Assembly: GCF_034259425.1 (NCBI RefSeq)
Contig: NZ_JAXIVU010000011.1
Coordinates: 20,426 to 84,425 of the forward strand
Source of the DNA: Denitrificimonas halotolerans
GTDB taxonomy: Bacteria; Pseudomonadota; Gammaproteobacteria; Pseudomonadales; Pseudomonadaceae
Length of the DNA: 64,000 bases
Direction: 5' to 3'
The notes beneath the pieces were generated by a model. That model was not told where the DNA came from. It saw only the letters and a list, made by a program, of their open reading frames with translations, and did not search any database. The position numbers and the translations under genes were made by a program. Of this stretch, positions 8,142 to 17,824 are shown piece after piece (position 1 is the first letter of the stretch; the number at the start of each line of letters is the position of its first letter).

Positions 8142-9356
8142 TTAAAAGACTGCGCCCAATTCAAAAATCGGCAAATACATGGCAATGATTAAACCACCAA
8201 CTAAAACCCCTAATACTGACAGAATCAGTGGTTCCATAAGTGCGGTTAAACCATCCACCGCCTGCTCCACTTGCTGTTCATAATACACAGCTACTTTATC
8301 TAACATGGCATCTAAGCTACCGGACTCCTCACCAATGGCGGTCAATTGTACTGCCATTACTGGAAATACTGCTGTATTACGCATCGCAAAATGCAACTGC
8401 ATACCATTAGCCACATCACGTTTGACCTGCTGCACAGCTTCCCTAAACACCACGTTAGCCACCGAGCCCGTTACAGATTCTAAAGCATCCAGCAAGGGTA
8501 CACCGGCTGCAAATGTTGTAGCTAAAGTACGGGCAAAACGTGCCACTGCTGCGTGATAAGCAATATTGCCCACCACCGGTAAGCGCAATACAAAGCGCTC
8601 CCAACAACTGCGCAGTCGCGTTGAGCTACGCCACAGACGCTGTACCCCTAAGCCTACGAGCGCAATGAAACCCAACAATACCCCCGCATGATTCTGTAAG
8701 TACTCAGATAACGCGATTACCCCAAGGGTAAACAGCGGCAACTGTGCATCAAAACTGATAAATATCTCTTCAAACTGCGGCACCACCTTAACCAATAGCA
8801 CCCAACTTACAAGCACAGCCACTGCCATTACAGCGAATGGATAACGCAGTGCTTTTTTAATTTTTGCTTTAAGATGTTCGGTTTTTTCTTTGTAGGTGGC
8901 AATGCGTTCTAAGAGCAACTCTAACGCTCCGGTTTGTTCGCCCACCGCAACCAAATTGCAGTACAGCTCATCAAAATAAGCAGGATGTTGGCGTAAAGTG
9001 CTGGCCAAACGATTACCGGCCGCAATGCCTATTTTCAGCTCATCCAACAATGCGCGCAATGCTGGCTTTTCAATGCCCTCAGCAATAATATCGAGACTTT
9101 GCAGCAGAGGCACACCGGCTTTGAGCATGGTGGCCATTTGCCGGGTAAAAACAGCAATATCCAAAGGCCGAATAGCTTGATTCCGTTGCCACGACACCCT
9201 TCTTTGCCGACGCACTTGCGTAGGGGTAATGCCTTGCTTACGCAGCATGACCCGTACCGCAACAGCACTTTGCGCTTTAATTTGCCCAGACACTTGAGTG
9301 CCTTGTCGATTGCGCCCCACCCACACATACACTTTAGAGGAAGAATGCCGAGCCAT
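8142..9356 (-). CDS. pilC: Type IV pilus inner-membrane platform protein PilC
   Basis: 404 residues with two T2SF (GspF/PilC) repeats, about residues 70-195 and 270-395 (FTRQMATMLKAGVPLLQSL in the first, FARTLATTFAAGVPLL in the second). Three membrane segments are visible. The N-terminus (VYVWVGRNRQGTQVSGQI) is the usual PilC start. It connects the assembly ATPase PilB to the pilin-extraction machinery. It sits between pilB (3 bases away) and pilD. Confidence 0.95.
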   Translation of the reverse strand: MARHSSSKVYVWVGRNRQGTQVSGQIKAQSAVAVRVMLRKQGITPTQVRRQRRVSWQRNQAIRPLDIAVFTRQMATMLKAGVPLLQSLDIIAEGIEKPALRALLDELKIGIAAGNRLASTLRQHPAYFDELYCNLVAVGEQTGALELLLERIATYKEKTEHLKAKIKKALRYPFAVMAVAVLVSWVLLVKVVPQFEEIFISFDAQLPLFTLGVIALSEYLQNHAGVLLGFIALVGLGVQRLWRSSTRLRSCWERFVLRLPVVGNIAYHAAVARFARTLATTFAAGVPLLDALESVTGSVANVVFREAVQQVKRDVANGMQLHFAMRNTAVFPVMAVQLTAIGEESGSLDAMLDKVAVYYEQQVEQAVDGLTALMEPLILSVLGVLVGGLIIAMYLPIFELGAVF

Positions 9357-9359
9357 GCG

Positions 9360-11054
9360 TTATTCCTGCGTCACACGGTTGATTTCTGCCAAGCCGGTCA
9401 CGCCCTGCAGCACTTTAAGCAAACCAGCCTCACGCAAACTAATAAAGCCGTCTTGGCGCATCTGCTTAGCTATATCTAAAGCATTACCACCTTGCATAAT
9501 GATGTGCTGCAGTGCCGGTGTGATTTTGACCACCTCATAGATCCCCATACGTCCGCGATATCCGCCTTGGCATTGCTCGCAACCCTGCGCCTGATACAAA
9601 TGACAATTTGCAACCTGTGCCTTACTCAGCCCCTCTTTGATTAAAATGTGTTCCGCTAGCTGCTGCGGCTGCTTACAGTCACATAAGCGACGCACCAAGC
9701 GCTGCGCGATGATCAAGCTGACAGATGTGGCAAGATTGAAAGGTGCAATCCCCATATTGCATAAACGAGTCAAGGTTTCGGCCGCACTGTTGGTATGCAA
9801 AGTGGACAAGACCAAATGCCCTGTTTGTGCGGCTTTAATAGCAATTTCTGCTGTTTCTAAATCTCGAATCTCTCCCACCATCATGACGTCTGGGTCTTGA
9901 CGTAAAAATGCCCTGAGCACAGTAGCAAAATCCAAGCCTTGCTTAGGGTTCACATTGACTTGGTTCACCCCATCTAAATTGATCTCCACTGGATCTTCTG
10001 CAGTCAAAATATTCAACTCGCCGCTATTAACTTGATGCAAGCCTGCGTACAAAGACACTGTTTTTCCTGACCCCGTAGGACCGGTCACTAAGATCATGCC
10101 CTGTGCTTGACTGAGTGCCTCGCTATACAACCGCTGTTGCTGTGCCTCAAAGCCTAAAGCATCAATACTGATTTGTAGGCGTGCGGCATCTAACAAACGC
10201 AATACAATCTTTTCACCCCACAACGTCGGTAAGGTATTCACTCGAAAGTCGACTGACTGATGCTCCGACAACTTCAGTTTGATGCGCCCATCTTGCGGTT
10301 TACGCCGTTCAGAAATATCCATACTGGCCATGATTTTTAAGCGTGCAGCAATGCGTTCACGCAACTGAATAGGCGGCTTAGCTTTTTCATGCAATACACC
10401 ATCGGTGCGAAAGCGGACTCGGTAGCGGTTTTCATAAGGTTCAAAATGCACATCTGAAGCCCCTGTATGCACTGCATCCATGAGAATCTTATGTACAAAG
10501 CGCACCACCGGTGTTGCTTCACTCTCATCACCGAGCATTAAATCTGCCGGCTCGACCTGTTCCACAGCAAGACGGTTCAATTCTGCTACATCGATGCTAT
10601 CCAACTCCGAAGCAGACGCTGTGTACAGCTTATCAATGGCATAGCCCAGCTTATCGTCTTCCACCAACAGTGGCTCCACTGCAACACCGGTACTGAATTG
10701 AATGTCATTGATCGCTTGCGTATTCCCCGGATCTGACATCGCGATGTACAAGGTGTTGGCTCGCCGGTATAAGGGCAAAATACGGTGCTGACGAGCCAAT
10801 GTTTCACTGATTAAGTCCTTCTGAGCCTCTTCCAACTGTACTGTATTTAAGTCAATAGCGGTCACCCCAAACTGCTCAGCTGCCAACTCCATCAACACAC
10901 GGCTATCAACCCATTTGTTTTGCACCAACCAAGTCACCAAAGGAATGCGCTGTTGTTGCGCCTGATGCACAGCTGCATGCACCTTTTGCGCATCCAACAG
11001 ACCGGACGTCACCAACTGCCGTGCCAACCCCAGCAAATGCATATCAGCCTCCAT
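9360..11054 (-). CDS. pilB: Type IV pilus assembly ATPase PilB
   Basis: 564 residues. The N-terminal GSPII_E_N/MshEN region (about 1-150) is followed by the secretion ATPase domain with Walker A GPTGSGKT (325-332), the Asp box, Walker B near DPDVMMVGEIRD (387-398) and the His box. The zinc-binding cysteines are C458-D-C460 and C492-E-Q-C495; the first pair is C-X-C instead of the usual C-X2-C. It powers pilus extension from the cytoplasm. Two starts are plausible: ATG 11054, and ATG 11042 preceded by a perfect GGAGG. pilT is not in the window. Confidence 0.95.
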   Translation of the reverse strand: MEADMHLLGLARQLVTSGLLDAQKVHAAVHQAQQQRIPLVTWLVQNKWVDSRVLMELAAEQFGVTAIDLNTVQLEEAQKDLISETLARQHRILPLYRRANTLYIAMSDPGNTQAINDIQFSTGVAVEPLLVEDDKLGYAIDKLYTASASELDSIDVAELNRLAVEQVEPADLMLGDESEATPVVRFVHKILMDAVHTGASDVHFEPYENRYRVRFRTDGVLHEKAKPPIQLRERIAARLKIMASMDISERRKPQDGRIKLKLSEHQSVDFRVNTLPTLWGEKIVLRLLDAARLQISIDALGFEAQQQRLYSEALSQAQGMILVTGPTGSGKTVSLYAGLHQVNSGELNILTAEDPVEINLDGVNQVNVNPKQGLDFATVLRAFLRQDPDVMMVGEIRDLETAEIAIKAAQTGHLVLSTLHTNSAAETLTRLCNMGIAPFNLATSVSLIIAQRLVRRLCDCKQPQQLAEHILIKEGLSKAQVANCHLYQAQGCEQCQGGYRGRMGIYEVVKITPALQHIIMQGGNALDIAKQMRQDGFISLREAGLLKVLQGVTGLAEINRVTQE

Positions 11055-11314
11055 GCCTACACCTCATGCCATACCAGCCTCGATCAACTTTATATATAGA
11101 CCACAATCGAACACTCGGCCAATGCGCCTAGGCGATGCACAATTCACGCGTTTTTTACAGCAAGATTTATTTTCTTGACTAACATACAAACTAGAGGCAG
11201 TAACCACAGCAGCGCGCTATCCATACTTAATGATCTAGACGAATGCAAAGCTCAGTCACTGCCTCAGAAGCAAGCTAATCAATACATAGTTGCGCAAGCA
11301 CTGGGAGTTTCACT

Positions 11315-11830
<516 letters not shown>

Positions 11831-11869
11831 TAACCTGAGCTAAAACAGCCATTGCAAATACTAACAGCC

Positions 11870-11898
11870 GTGCGCGACAAACGGGTCTGTCAGCGCAC
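11870..11898. terminator. Hairpin between convergent pilA and fliA
   Basis: GTGCGC-GACA pairs with TGTC-A-GCGCAC around an 8-base loop. It overlaps the fliA stop codon and lies 40 bases after pilA. There is no T-tract on either side, so it is only a possible bidirectional terminator. Confidence 0.35.
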
Positions 11899-12594
11899 AT
11901 CCGCGAGTTTGCCACGTAAACGACTCACAGCTTGGCTGTGTAACTGGCTGACTCGCGACTCGCTGACGCCTAAAACCGCGCCAATTTCTTTCAGGTTAAG
12001 CTCTTCTTGGTAATACAAAGCCATCAACAACTTCTCACGTTCAGGTAGAGCCGCAATTGCTTCAATCAGCCGCTCTCGGCGCTCTCCGTCTAAGGCGACT
12101 TTTAGTGGTGAAGCACGCTCTTGATCATCAACGATCACATCCCCTTGCTCATCAACCAGTTCTTCATAGGCCAGCAACTGACCACTGTTGGTATCGGCTA
12201 ACAATTGCTGATAGTCCGACAAACTCATGCCCAGTTCAGCTGCAATTTCACGCTCTTCCGGCGGGCGACCTAAACGCTGCTCCAATTCATGTATACACGC
12301 GTCCATGGCCCGTGCACTGCGTCGCACGCTACGCGGCAACCAATCACGGGTACGTAATTCATCCATCATCGCGCCACGAATGCGTAAGCTCGCAAAAGTT
12401 GCAAACGTCGCACCTGTACTGCTGTCATACCGACCCCAAGCGTCTAACAATCCCACCATGCCGGCTTGAATTAAATCATCAAGTTCAACACTCGCCGGTA
12501 AGCGCACCAACAATGCCAAAGCTTGACGTCGCACCAAGGGGTAATACTGTTCAAGCAAAACCTCCTGATTGATCTTTCCTTGCGCTGTATACAT
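11890..12594 (-). CDS. fliA: Flagellar sigma factor sigma-28
   Basis: 234 residues, similar to E. coli FliA (239). Region 2 (DDLIQAGMVGLLDAWGRYD and FATFASLRIRGAMMDELR), region 3 (LGRPPEEREIAAELG) and the region 4 helix-turn-helix (LKEIGAVLGVSESRVSQ) are all present. It directs RNA polymerase to late flagellar promoters; six matching sites lie elsewhere in this window. GAGGTGG precedes the ATG. It is the last gene of the flhB-flhA-flhF-flhG-flhE run, separated from flhE by 126 bases, which may contain its own promoter. The anti-sigma gene flgM is not in the window. Confidence 0.97.
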   Translation of the reverse strand: MYTAQGKINQEVLLEQYYPLVRRQALALLVRLPASVELDDLIQAGMVGLLDAWGRYDSSTGATFATFASLRIRGAMMDELRTRDWLPRSVRRSARAMDACIHELEQRLGRPPEEREIAAELGMSLSDYQQLLADTNSGQLLAYEELVDEQGDVIVDDQERASPLKVALDGERRERLIEAIAALPEREKLLMALYYQEELNLKEIGAVLGVSESRVSQLHSQAVSRLRGKLADVR

Positions 12595-12720
12595 ATAACC
12601 ACCTCAAGGCTGACAAAATGCGTGGGGCTCATCGTCGCTCCCTCAGCAAATGACAGAGCTCTTCAACAACCTATTCTGCAACCGCTGCTCACCAGCAAGG
12701 CTGTGCTTCTATTGTTCATT

Positions 12721-13119
12721 TTACTGATAGTTCACAATGAGTTGTAGCTGCTCAACGATCACAGCTCGTCGCTCATTGTCTGGCAACTGAAAACGGAAAT
12801 ACCAAGGCATTGTTGGATCCCCTAAGCTATCCGTCTGCCCGCTTTCAGCCACGAGCATGCACTGCTGTTGCTGACACAGCCAAGCGTGCACCACGCGCCC
12901 AGCAGGCACACGATATGACCAACGCACGCTACGCGTGCGCTGCCCCTTGAGTAACTCAGGTTGGGGACTTTGTAAAGCTTGTGACTGATAGATACGTCCT
13001 GCAACAGCCACCCTCACGGCCGGTGCACTGGCCACCCAACTGCCAGGCGCAGCCATACTATAGTTTGCAGCACCACCGAGCAATACTAAGAATAAACTGA
13101 TCTGTAATACTCGCATCAT
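12721..13119 (-). CDS. flhE: Flagellar periplasmic protein FlhE
   Basis: 132 residues with a signal peptide (cut near SMA/APG). The C-terminal half matches enteric FlhE: a short cysteine pair, LCQQQQC, a WYFRFQLP strand and the closing LQLIVNYQ, against LCSQSRC and NQVIVNYR in E. coli. In enterics flhE follows flhA, and its loss causes a proton leak through the export gate. Here it is instead coupled to the small flhG by a 4-base ATGA overlap. The overall identity is low; the assignment rests on the end motifs, size, signal peptide and context. Confidence 0.8.
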   Translation of the reverse strand: MMRVLQISLFLVLLGGAANYSMAAPGSWVASAPAVRVAVAGRIYQSQALQSPQPELLKGQRTRSVRWSYRVPAGRVVHAWLCQQQQCMLVAESGQTDSLGDPTMPWYFRFQLPDNERRAVIVEQLQLIVNYQ

Positions 13120-13595
13120 GGTTGCAATACCAAAAGCTCAATGCCAAACAATTCTTCTGCAGCCTGCTGCACATTACTCAATAAGCCACGACTTGATTGT
13201 ACAGGAGGGTGCATCGCTAACAGGCGTTTTGGCCCTGAACGCAAACCCAGCTGCTGTAGTACGCGATAAGCTTTACGAAAACCATCCTTATCGATATCAA
13301 TCCACAGTGCCCAACGGCTCTGCTGACTCGCAAGGAGCTCAAGGTGCTCACTGTTAACATCGAGTGCCACTACTCGCCAATGATCGGGGTTGCCAACCCA
13401 GCGTTTACCGGCTGCCGCCCACGCCTCTAATACGGCTGTCACCCGTGCAACCTGTGCCGCAGACTCATCAGGCAAGCCAACCACCATCAAGGTGATTTTC
13501 TCTGATGACACAGGTTCAGCAACGCTTGATGCATCCTGTTGGCCACGTGCTTGTACCCAGCGCCGCAATCCTGCTGCTTGGTCTTCTCCATTCAT
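13116..13595 (-). CDS. Degenerate FlhG/FleN-like protein without the ATPase P-loop
   Basis: 159 residues, about half of a normal FlhG (270-300). The N-terminus has DQAAGLRRW, the DQAxxLR helix by which FlhG stimulates the FlhF GTPase. The first strand that should carry the MinD-type GKGGVGKS loop reads ITLMVVGLPDESAA: no Walker A. Later segments (WALWIDIDKDGFRKAYRVL, PKRLLAMHPP, AAEELFGIELLVLQP) line up with the central strands of FlhG, but the C-terminal membrane-targeting helix is absent. It overlaps flhF by ATGA and flhE by ATGA, so it is translated with both. I infer a FlhF regulator that has lost ATP control. The gene is intact, not a pseudogene. Confidence 0.7.
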   Translation of the reverse strand: MNGEDQAAGLRRWVQARGQQDASSVAEPVSSEKITLMVVGLPDESAAQVARVTAVLEAWAAAGKRWVGNPDHWRVVALDVNSEHLELLASQQSRWALWIDIDKDGFRKAYRVLQQLGLRSGPKRLLAMHPPVQSSRGLLSNVQQAAEELFGIELLVLQP

Positions 13596-15745
13596 TTTGT
13601 TGTCACCAATAAGTGCACTACAGCATCCAATAACACCGATGCGTTATATGAGCGGCGCCCCAACACATGCGCTAAATGAGTGCGCAGATCAATTGCCCAA
13701 CGTGTCTGCATATAATCTAAATAACAAGCCAAAGCTGCGATGCTAGTAGATAAAAAACGCAGTAATTCGTTGTCTTGTGCGACCAAGCCCGATGCTTCAA
13801 GCAAACTCCACGCCTGCCGTGTTAAGCCTGGTAATTCATCATGACGCAGCTGTTCAAAAATCAAACGAATACAATCGCCCATCTCAGCGTAGTCTGGTGC
13901 TAGCCAATAATAACGATCCACCACCAACTCGCTATTAGGCACACTTAAAGTGGCACACCATGCTTGTGTCTGAGTACTATCACTTTTCATTTGTACCGGC
14001 CAGTGCTGTAAAACCACCTGCACCGACTGCCCGCGATAACGCAAATCACCTTGATAAGCAGCAAGTTGCTCACTGGGCAATTGCACCAGCTTGCAACGTG
14101 CATCTTGAAAATGCACAAACGTATTGCCATGCACTACAGCAATCCATGGCATTTCCCGTTCTGCAAGCCACTGCCACACTGGAGCTTCGGGCAGCCCTGG
14201 CAATATATGGGAAGCCACTCCTAAAGTATCGCTCGCCCACGCAATGTGGCTGACCAGATCTGCATTGTCTTGCCGTGCCAATAATAAAGGCAATCCTGCG
14301 TCACTGAGGGCTAAATCGGGCATCAGCCAAGCGCAACCAAACAAAGGTTTTTGCCGAGCCCAGAGCACCGCAGAGCAATCCCGCTGCGGGATCAATGAAT
14401 ACAACTCCGATAAGCGTTGCGCTTGCAAACTCACAGGCAAGCCGATCAACGCCCAAGCCTGCTGTAAGACGTTAAAGTCCGGCACATGCTGCTCTAAAAC
14501 AGCAAAGAGCCCAGCAGCGGTGCGGCCTGTTTTACTGACTACAGCAGACTGAGACTCTACTGCAGTTGACGTTACCACGGTTTTTTCTAAAACCTTGGGC
14601 GTTTCTTGCGCAGTATTTGTATGGGCGATGGCCAGTGCTTCACGCACCAATAACTGCCGATCCACCGGCACTAGGTCTTCCGGCACCCGCTGCCCACAAG
14701 ACAACCAGTGCAAACGTAGTTTTTTATAAATAATGGTATCGAGCAATGGACCTAAGCGCGCGGCCTCATCACTTTTTGTAAGAATACAGTCTTGCAGTTG
14801 AACGCCCGCCGCAGTCGCTGCTGCTTTATACGTATCAACCACTTCAGCCAAGGTTTCCCGTTGGCTAGCAGCATTCAATAACAACAACAAGCGCACCGGC
14901 AAATCACCGTTACACAATTGCCCCACCTGTTCCACCAAGCGTTGATCACGTTGACTCATACCCATGGTATCAACCAACACCAAGTGTTTATCTGTGAGTT
15001 TGTTCAGCAAATCTTTCAACGACACCTCTTCAGACAGGGCATACATATCCACGCCTAAAATATCGGCATAAATGGCCAACTGTTCTTTTGCACCGACACG
15101 GTAGCTATCGGTGCTGATCAAAGCTAAACCTTGATTGCCGTGATGCAACACATAATGACTGGCCAGCTTCGCAGTGGTGGTAGTCTTACCCACCCCAGTG
15201 GGACCAATTAACGCTACCACCCCACCGGCATTGAGCAACTCCAGTTCACTGTCCGGCACCAAAATACGTGCACTCAACTGTTGGTACAGCCAATCTGCCG
15301 CATTGCCCTGTTCCACCAGCAAAACAGGCGGCAACTCAGACAGTAACTCTTCAACCAATTGCTGACTAAAGCCGGCATCCAATACACAACGCTGCACCCA
15401 TGCTTGTAAGCTGTGGTCCACTTCAGTATCTGTGTGTGTAGGTTGCCGACTGAGCATTTCGCGCATCTCTTGCATCTCACTGAGCAAGCGTGAACTTAAG
15501 GCAGCAAAATCAGTATCCGGTGACGCTGCTGGCGTTGGTGTAACCGCTGCGCTCTTAACCTGAGGGGCTTCCGCTGCAACAGCGCCTTGTGTCATCACCC
15601 CTAAATCATCCTCAGCGATGGCTAGAATCTCAACGCCTTCGGGCACTTCACGGGAAGCTAGAATCAGTGCCTCGGGGCCTAAGGTAAGACGCACTTGGCG
15701 CATTACATCACGTGTCGTAGCACCGACAAATCGTTTAACGCTCAA
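13592..15745 (-). CDS. flhF: Flagellar SRP-like GTPase FlhF with long C-terminal extension
   Basis: 717 residues; family members are commonly 370-500. The FlhF N-terminus (VKRFVGATTRDVMRQVR) is followed by a linker, the N domain (about 105-170) and the GTPase domain with G1 GPTGVGKT (181-188), DSYRVGAKEQL (213-223), DTMG (259-262) and TKSD (323-326), ending about residue 370. Residues 380-717 match no domain I recognise and contain no repeats or membrane helices. FlhF sets the site and number of flagella. The start is a TTG at 15745, directly after the flhA stop; the encoded (M)SVKRF matches the family and GGGGGG lies just upstream. Confidence 0.9.
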   Translation of the reverse strand: MSVKRFVGATTRDVMRQVRLTLGPEALILASREVPEGVEILAIAEDDLGVMTQGAVAAEAPQVKSAAVTPTPAASPDTDFAALSSRLLSEMQEMREMLSRQPTHTDTEVDHSLQAWVQRCVLDAGFSQQLVEELLSELPPVLLVEQGNAADWLYQQLSARILVPDSELELLNAGGVVALIGPTGVGKTTTTAKLASHYVLHHGNQGLALISTDSYRVGAKEQLAIYADILGVDMYALSEEVSLKDLLNKLTDKHLVLVDTMGMSQRDQRLVEQVGQLCNGDLPVRLLLLLNAASQRETLAEVVDTYKAAATAAGVQLQDCILTKSDEAARLGPLLDTIIYKKLRLHWLSCGQRVPEDLVPVDRQLLVREALAIAHTNTAQETPKVLEKTVVTSTAVESQSAVVSKTGRTAAGLFAVLEQHVPDFNVLQQAWALIGLPVSLQAQRLSELYSLIPQRDCSAVLWARQKPLFGCAWLMPDLALSDAGLPLLLARQDNADLVSHIAWASDTLGVASHILPGLPEAPVWQWLAEREMPWIAVVHGNTFVHFQDARCKLVQLPSEQLAAYQGDLRYRGQSVQVVLQHWPVQMKSDSTQTQAWCATLSVPNSELVVDRYYWLAPDYAEMGDCIRLIFEQLRHDELPGLTRQAWSLLEASGLVAQDNELLRFLSTSIAALACYLDYMQTRWAIDLRTHLAHVLGRRSYNASVLLDAVVHLLVTTK

Positions 15746-17824
15746 TTACTGGCCCCCCACTAAATTGATCACCTTCAGGGTACGATCATCCGGAATTTCA
15801 GCTTGAGACATCACTACTAAATATTTCAAGCGCCGACGTAAAAAGCGCGATAATAACGCCCGTACACTATGCTGTACGACCAGTACCGGCGCTTCCCCGG
15901 CAGCCTCTTGCCGTTCTAATGCCGCTTGTGCCTGCGCCATCAAGGTTTCAGCTAAACCTGGTTCTAACCCCCCACCATTGTGTAAGGCTTGCAGCAAAAC
16001 TTGCTCTAAATTCACATCCAAGCCCATGACCCGCAACTCATCTTCACCACCGAACCATTGTTGAGTAATGGCACGCCCTAAAGCCACCCGCACCACTTCT
16101 GTTAACTCCAACACATCGGTTTGTTGCGTTGCATGCTCGGCTAAAGTATCTAAGATGGTGCGCATGTCACGAATTGAGACCTCTTCATGCAGCAGGTTTT
16201 GTAATAAGCGCTGCAACAGCGTCAAACTGACCAGTTTCGGCACCACGTCATCCACCAAGGATTTATTATCCCCCGCCAGTTTATCCAACAAATGCTGTAC
16301 TTCTTGTCGACCGAGCATTTCAGCAGCATGCTGATGCAATAAGTGGTTTAAATGGGTAGCCACCACAGTGCTAGCATCCACGACCGTATAACCATACACT
16401 TGGGCATACTCACGCTGGTTGGCTTCAATCCAAACCGCAGGCAGACCAAAGGCTGGGTCCTGCGTGGGAGTACCGTCCAATTGGCCTGTCACCTGGCCGG
16501 GATCAATCGCCAGCCATTTGCCTGGATACACTTCAGCTCGCCCCACTTCTGCACCTTTTAAAGTGATCACGTACAGGTTAGGTCCCAACTCTAAGTTGTC
16601 ACGGATATGCACCACCGGCGGGAGAAAACCAATATCTTGTGCAAATTTTTTCCGCACACTTTTGATCCGCCCGAGTAACTCGCCCTGCTGACGCTGATCA
16701 ACCATAGGGATCAAGCGGTGCCCCACTTCCATGCCTAAAGTATCCACCAACTGTACATCATCCCAACTGGCTTCCGGTGCTTCTTGCACAGGGGGTGGCG
16801 TGTTCACCACAGCATCCACCAGTTTTGCTTCATTACGGCGCATGGTCCACCACGCTAACGCAGCTAGCATGGCGGTAAAAAGCAAAAACACAAAGTTGGG
16901 CATGCCCGGCACTAACCCCAGCAATCCCATCACACCGGCTGCTAAAATCATCACCTTAGGACTGACAAACAACTGGGTAAGCATCTGTTGGCCCACATCT
17001 TGCTCGGTGTTGACCCGCGACACCGTAACCCCAGCTGCAGTAGAAATCACCAGCGCTGGAATCTGAGCCACCAATCCGTCACCAATGGCTAGCAGCACAT
17101 AGGTTTGCGCTGCATCAGCAAAATTCAAACCGTGCTGCAGCATGCCGATCAGTAAACCACCAATGATATTGACTGCCATAATGATCAAGCCAGCCACAGC
17201 ATCACCGCGCACAAACTTACTGGCACCGTCCATCGAACCATAGAAGTCAGCTTCTTGAGACACTTCTGCACGACGACGACGCGCTTCATCCTCCGCAATC
17301 AAGCCAGCATTTAAATCTGCATCAATGGCCATCTGCTTACCAGGCATCGCATCTAAGGTAAAACGTGCACCCACTTCAGCAATGCGCCCCGCACCTTTGG
17401 TGATGACCATAAAGTTGATGATCACTAAAATCAGGAACACCACCAAGCCGACAGCAAAGTTCCCGCCTACCAGAAACTGGCCAAACGCTTCAATCACTTT
17501 CCCAGCAGCAGCCCCCCCTTGATGGCCTTCCATCAACACCACTCGGGTTGACGCCACGTTCAACGACAAGCGCAACAAGGTTGTAAACAGCAGTACCGCG
17601 GGAAAAGCAGCAAAATCTAAAGGTTTTTCAGTGAACATACTGACCAGCAACACCATAATGGCCAGTGCAATGTTAAAGGTGAAAAACAGGTCAAGGGCAA
17701 AAGGCGGTAACGGCAAAATCATCATGGACAAAATCATGATGATCAGCAGTGGGCCGGCCAAGACTTTCATCTGGCCTTTGTATTGCGTATTAAAGCGCGC
17801 CAAGTACTGGCTCAGCCCATTCAT
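15746..17824 (-). CDS. flhA: Flagellar export gate protein FlhA
   Basis: 692 residues, the family length. About eight membrane helices fill the first 330 residues, with the conserved FHIPEP loop (ARFTLDAMPGKQMAIDADLNAG is present at about 145-170). A large cytoplasmic domain forms the nonameric ring that docks chaperone-substrate complexes. It works with FlhB and FliOPQR in the type III export gate. The start codon overlaps the flhB stop by four bases (ATGA). Confidence 0.97.
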   Translation of the reverse strand: MNGLSQYLARFNTQYKGQMKVLAGPLLIIMILSMMILPLPPFALDLFFTFNIALAIMVLLVSMFTEKPLDFAAFPAVLLFTTLLRLSLNVASTRVVLMEGHQGGAAAGKVIEAFGQFLVGGNFAVGLVVFLILVIINFMVITKGAGRIAEVGARFTLDAMPGKQMAIDADLNAGLIAEDEARRRRAEVSQEADFYGSMDGASKFVRGDAVAGLIIMAVNIIGGLLIGMLQHGLNFADAAQTYVLLAIGDGLVAQIPALVISTAAGVTVSRVNTEQDVGQQMLTQLFVSPKVMILAAGVMGLLGLVPGMPNFVFLLFTAMLAALAWWTMRRNEAKLVDAVVNTPPPVQEAPEASWDDVQLVDTLGMEVGHRLIPMVDQRQQGELLGRIKSVRKKFAQDIGFLPPVVHIRDNLELGPNLYVITLKGAEVGRAEVYPGKWLAIDPGQVTGQLDGTPTQDPAFGLPAVWIEANQREYAQVYGYTVVDASTVVATHLNHLLHQHAAEMLGRQEVQHLLDKLAGDNKSLVDDVVPKLVSLTLLQRLLQNLLHEEVSIRDMRTILDTLAEHATQQTDVLELTEVVRVALGRAITQQWFGGEDELRVMGLDVNLEQVLLQALHNGGGLEPGLAETLMAQAQAALERQEAAGEAPVLVVQHSVRALLSRFLRRRLKYLVVMSQAEIPDDRTLKVINLVGGQ

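Noticed and set aside
13116..13595. Annotation as a normal FlhG/MinD ATPase
   Set aside because: The P-loop and the C-terminal membrane helix are absent and the protein is about half the family length.
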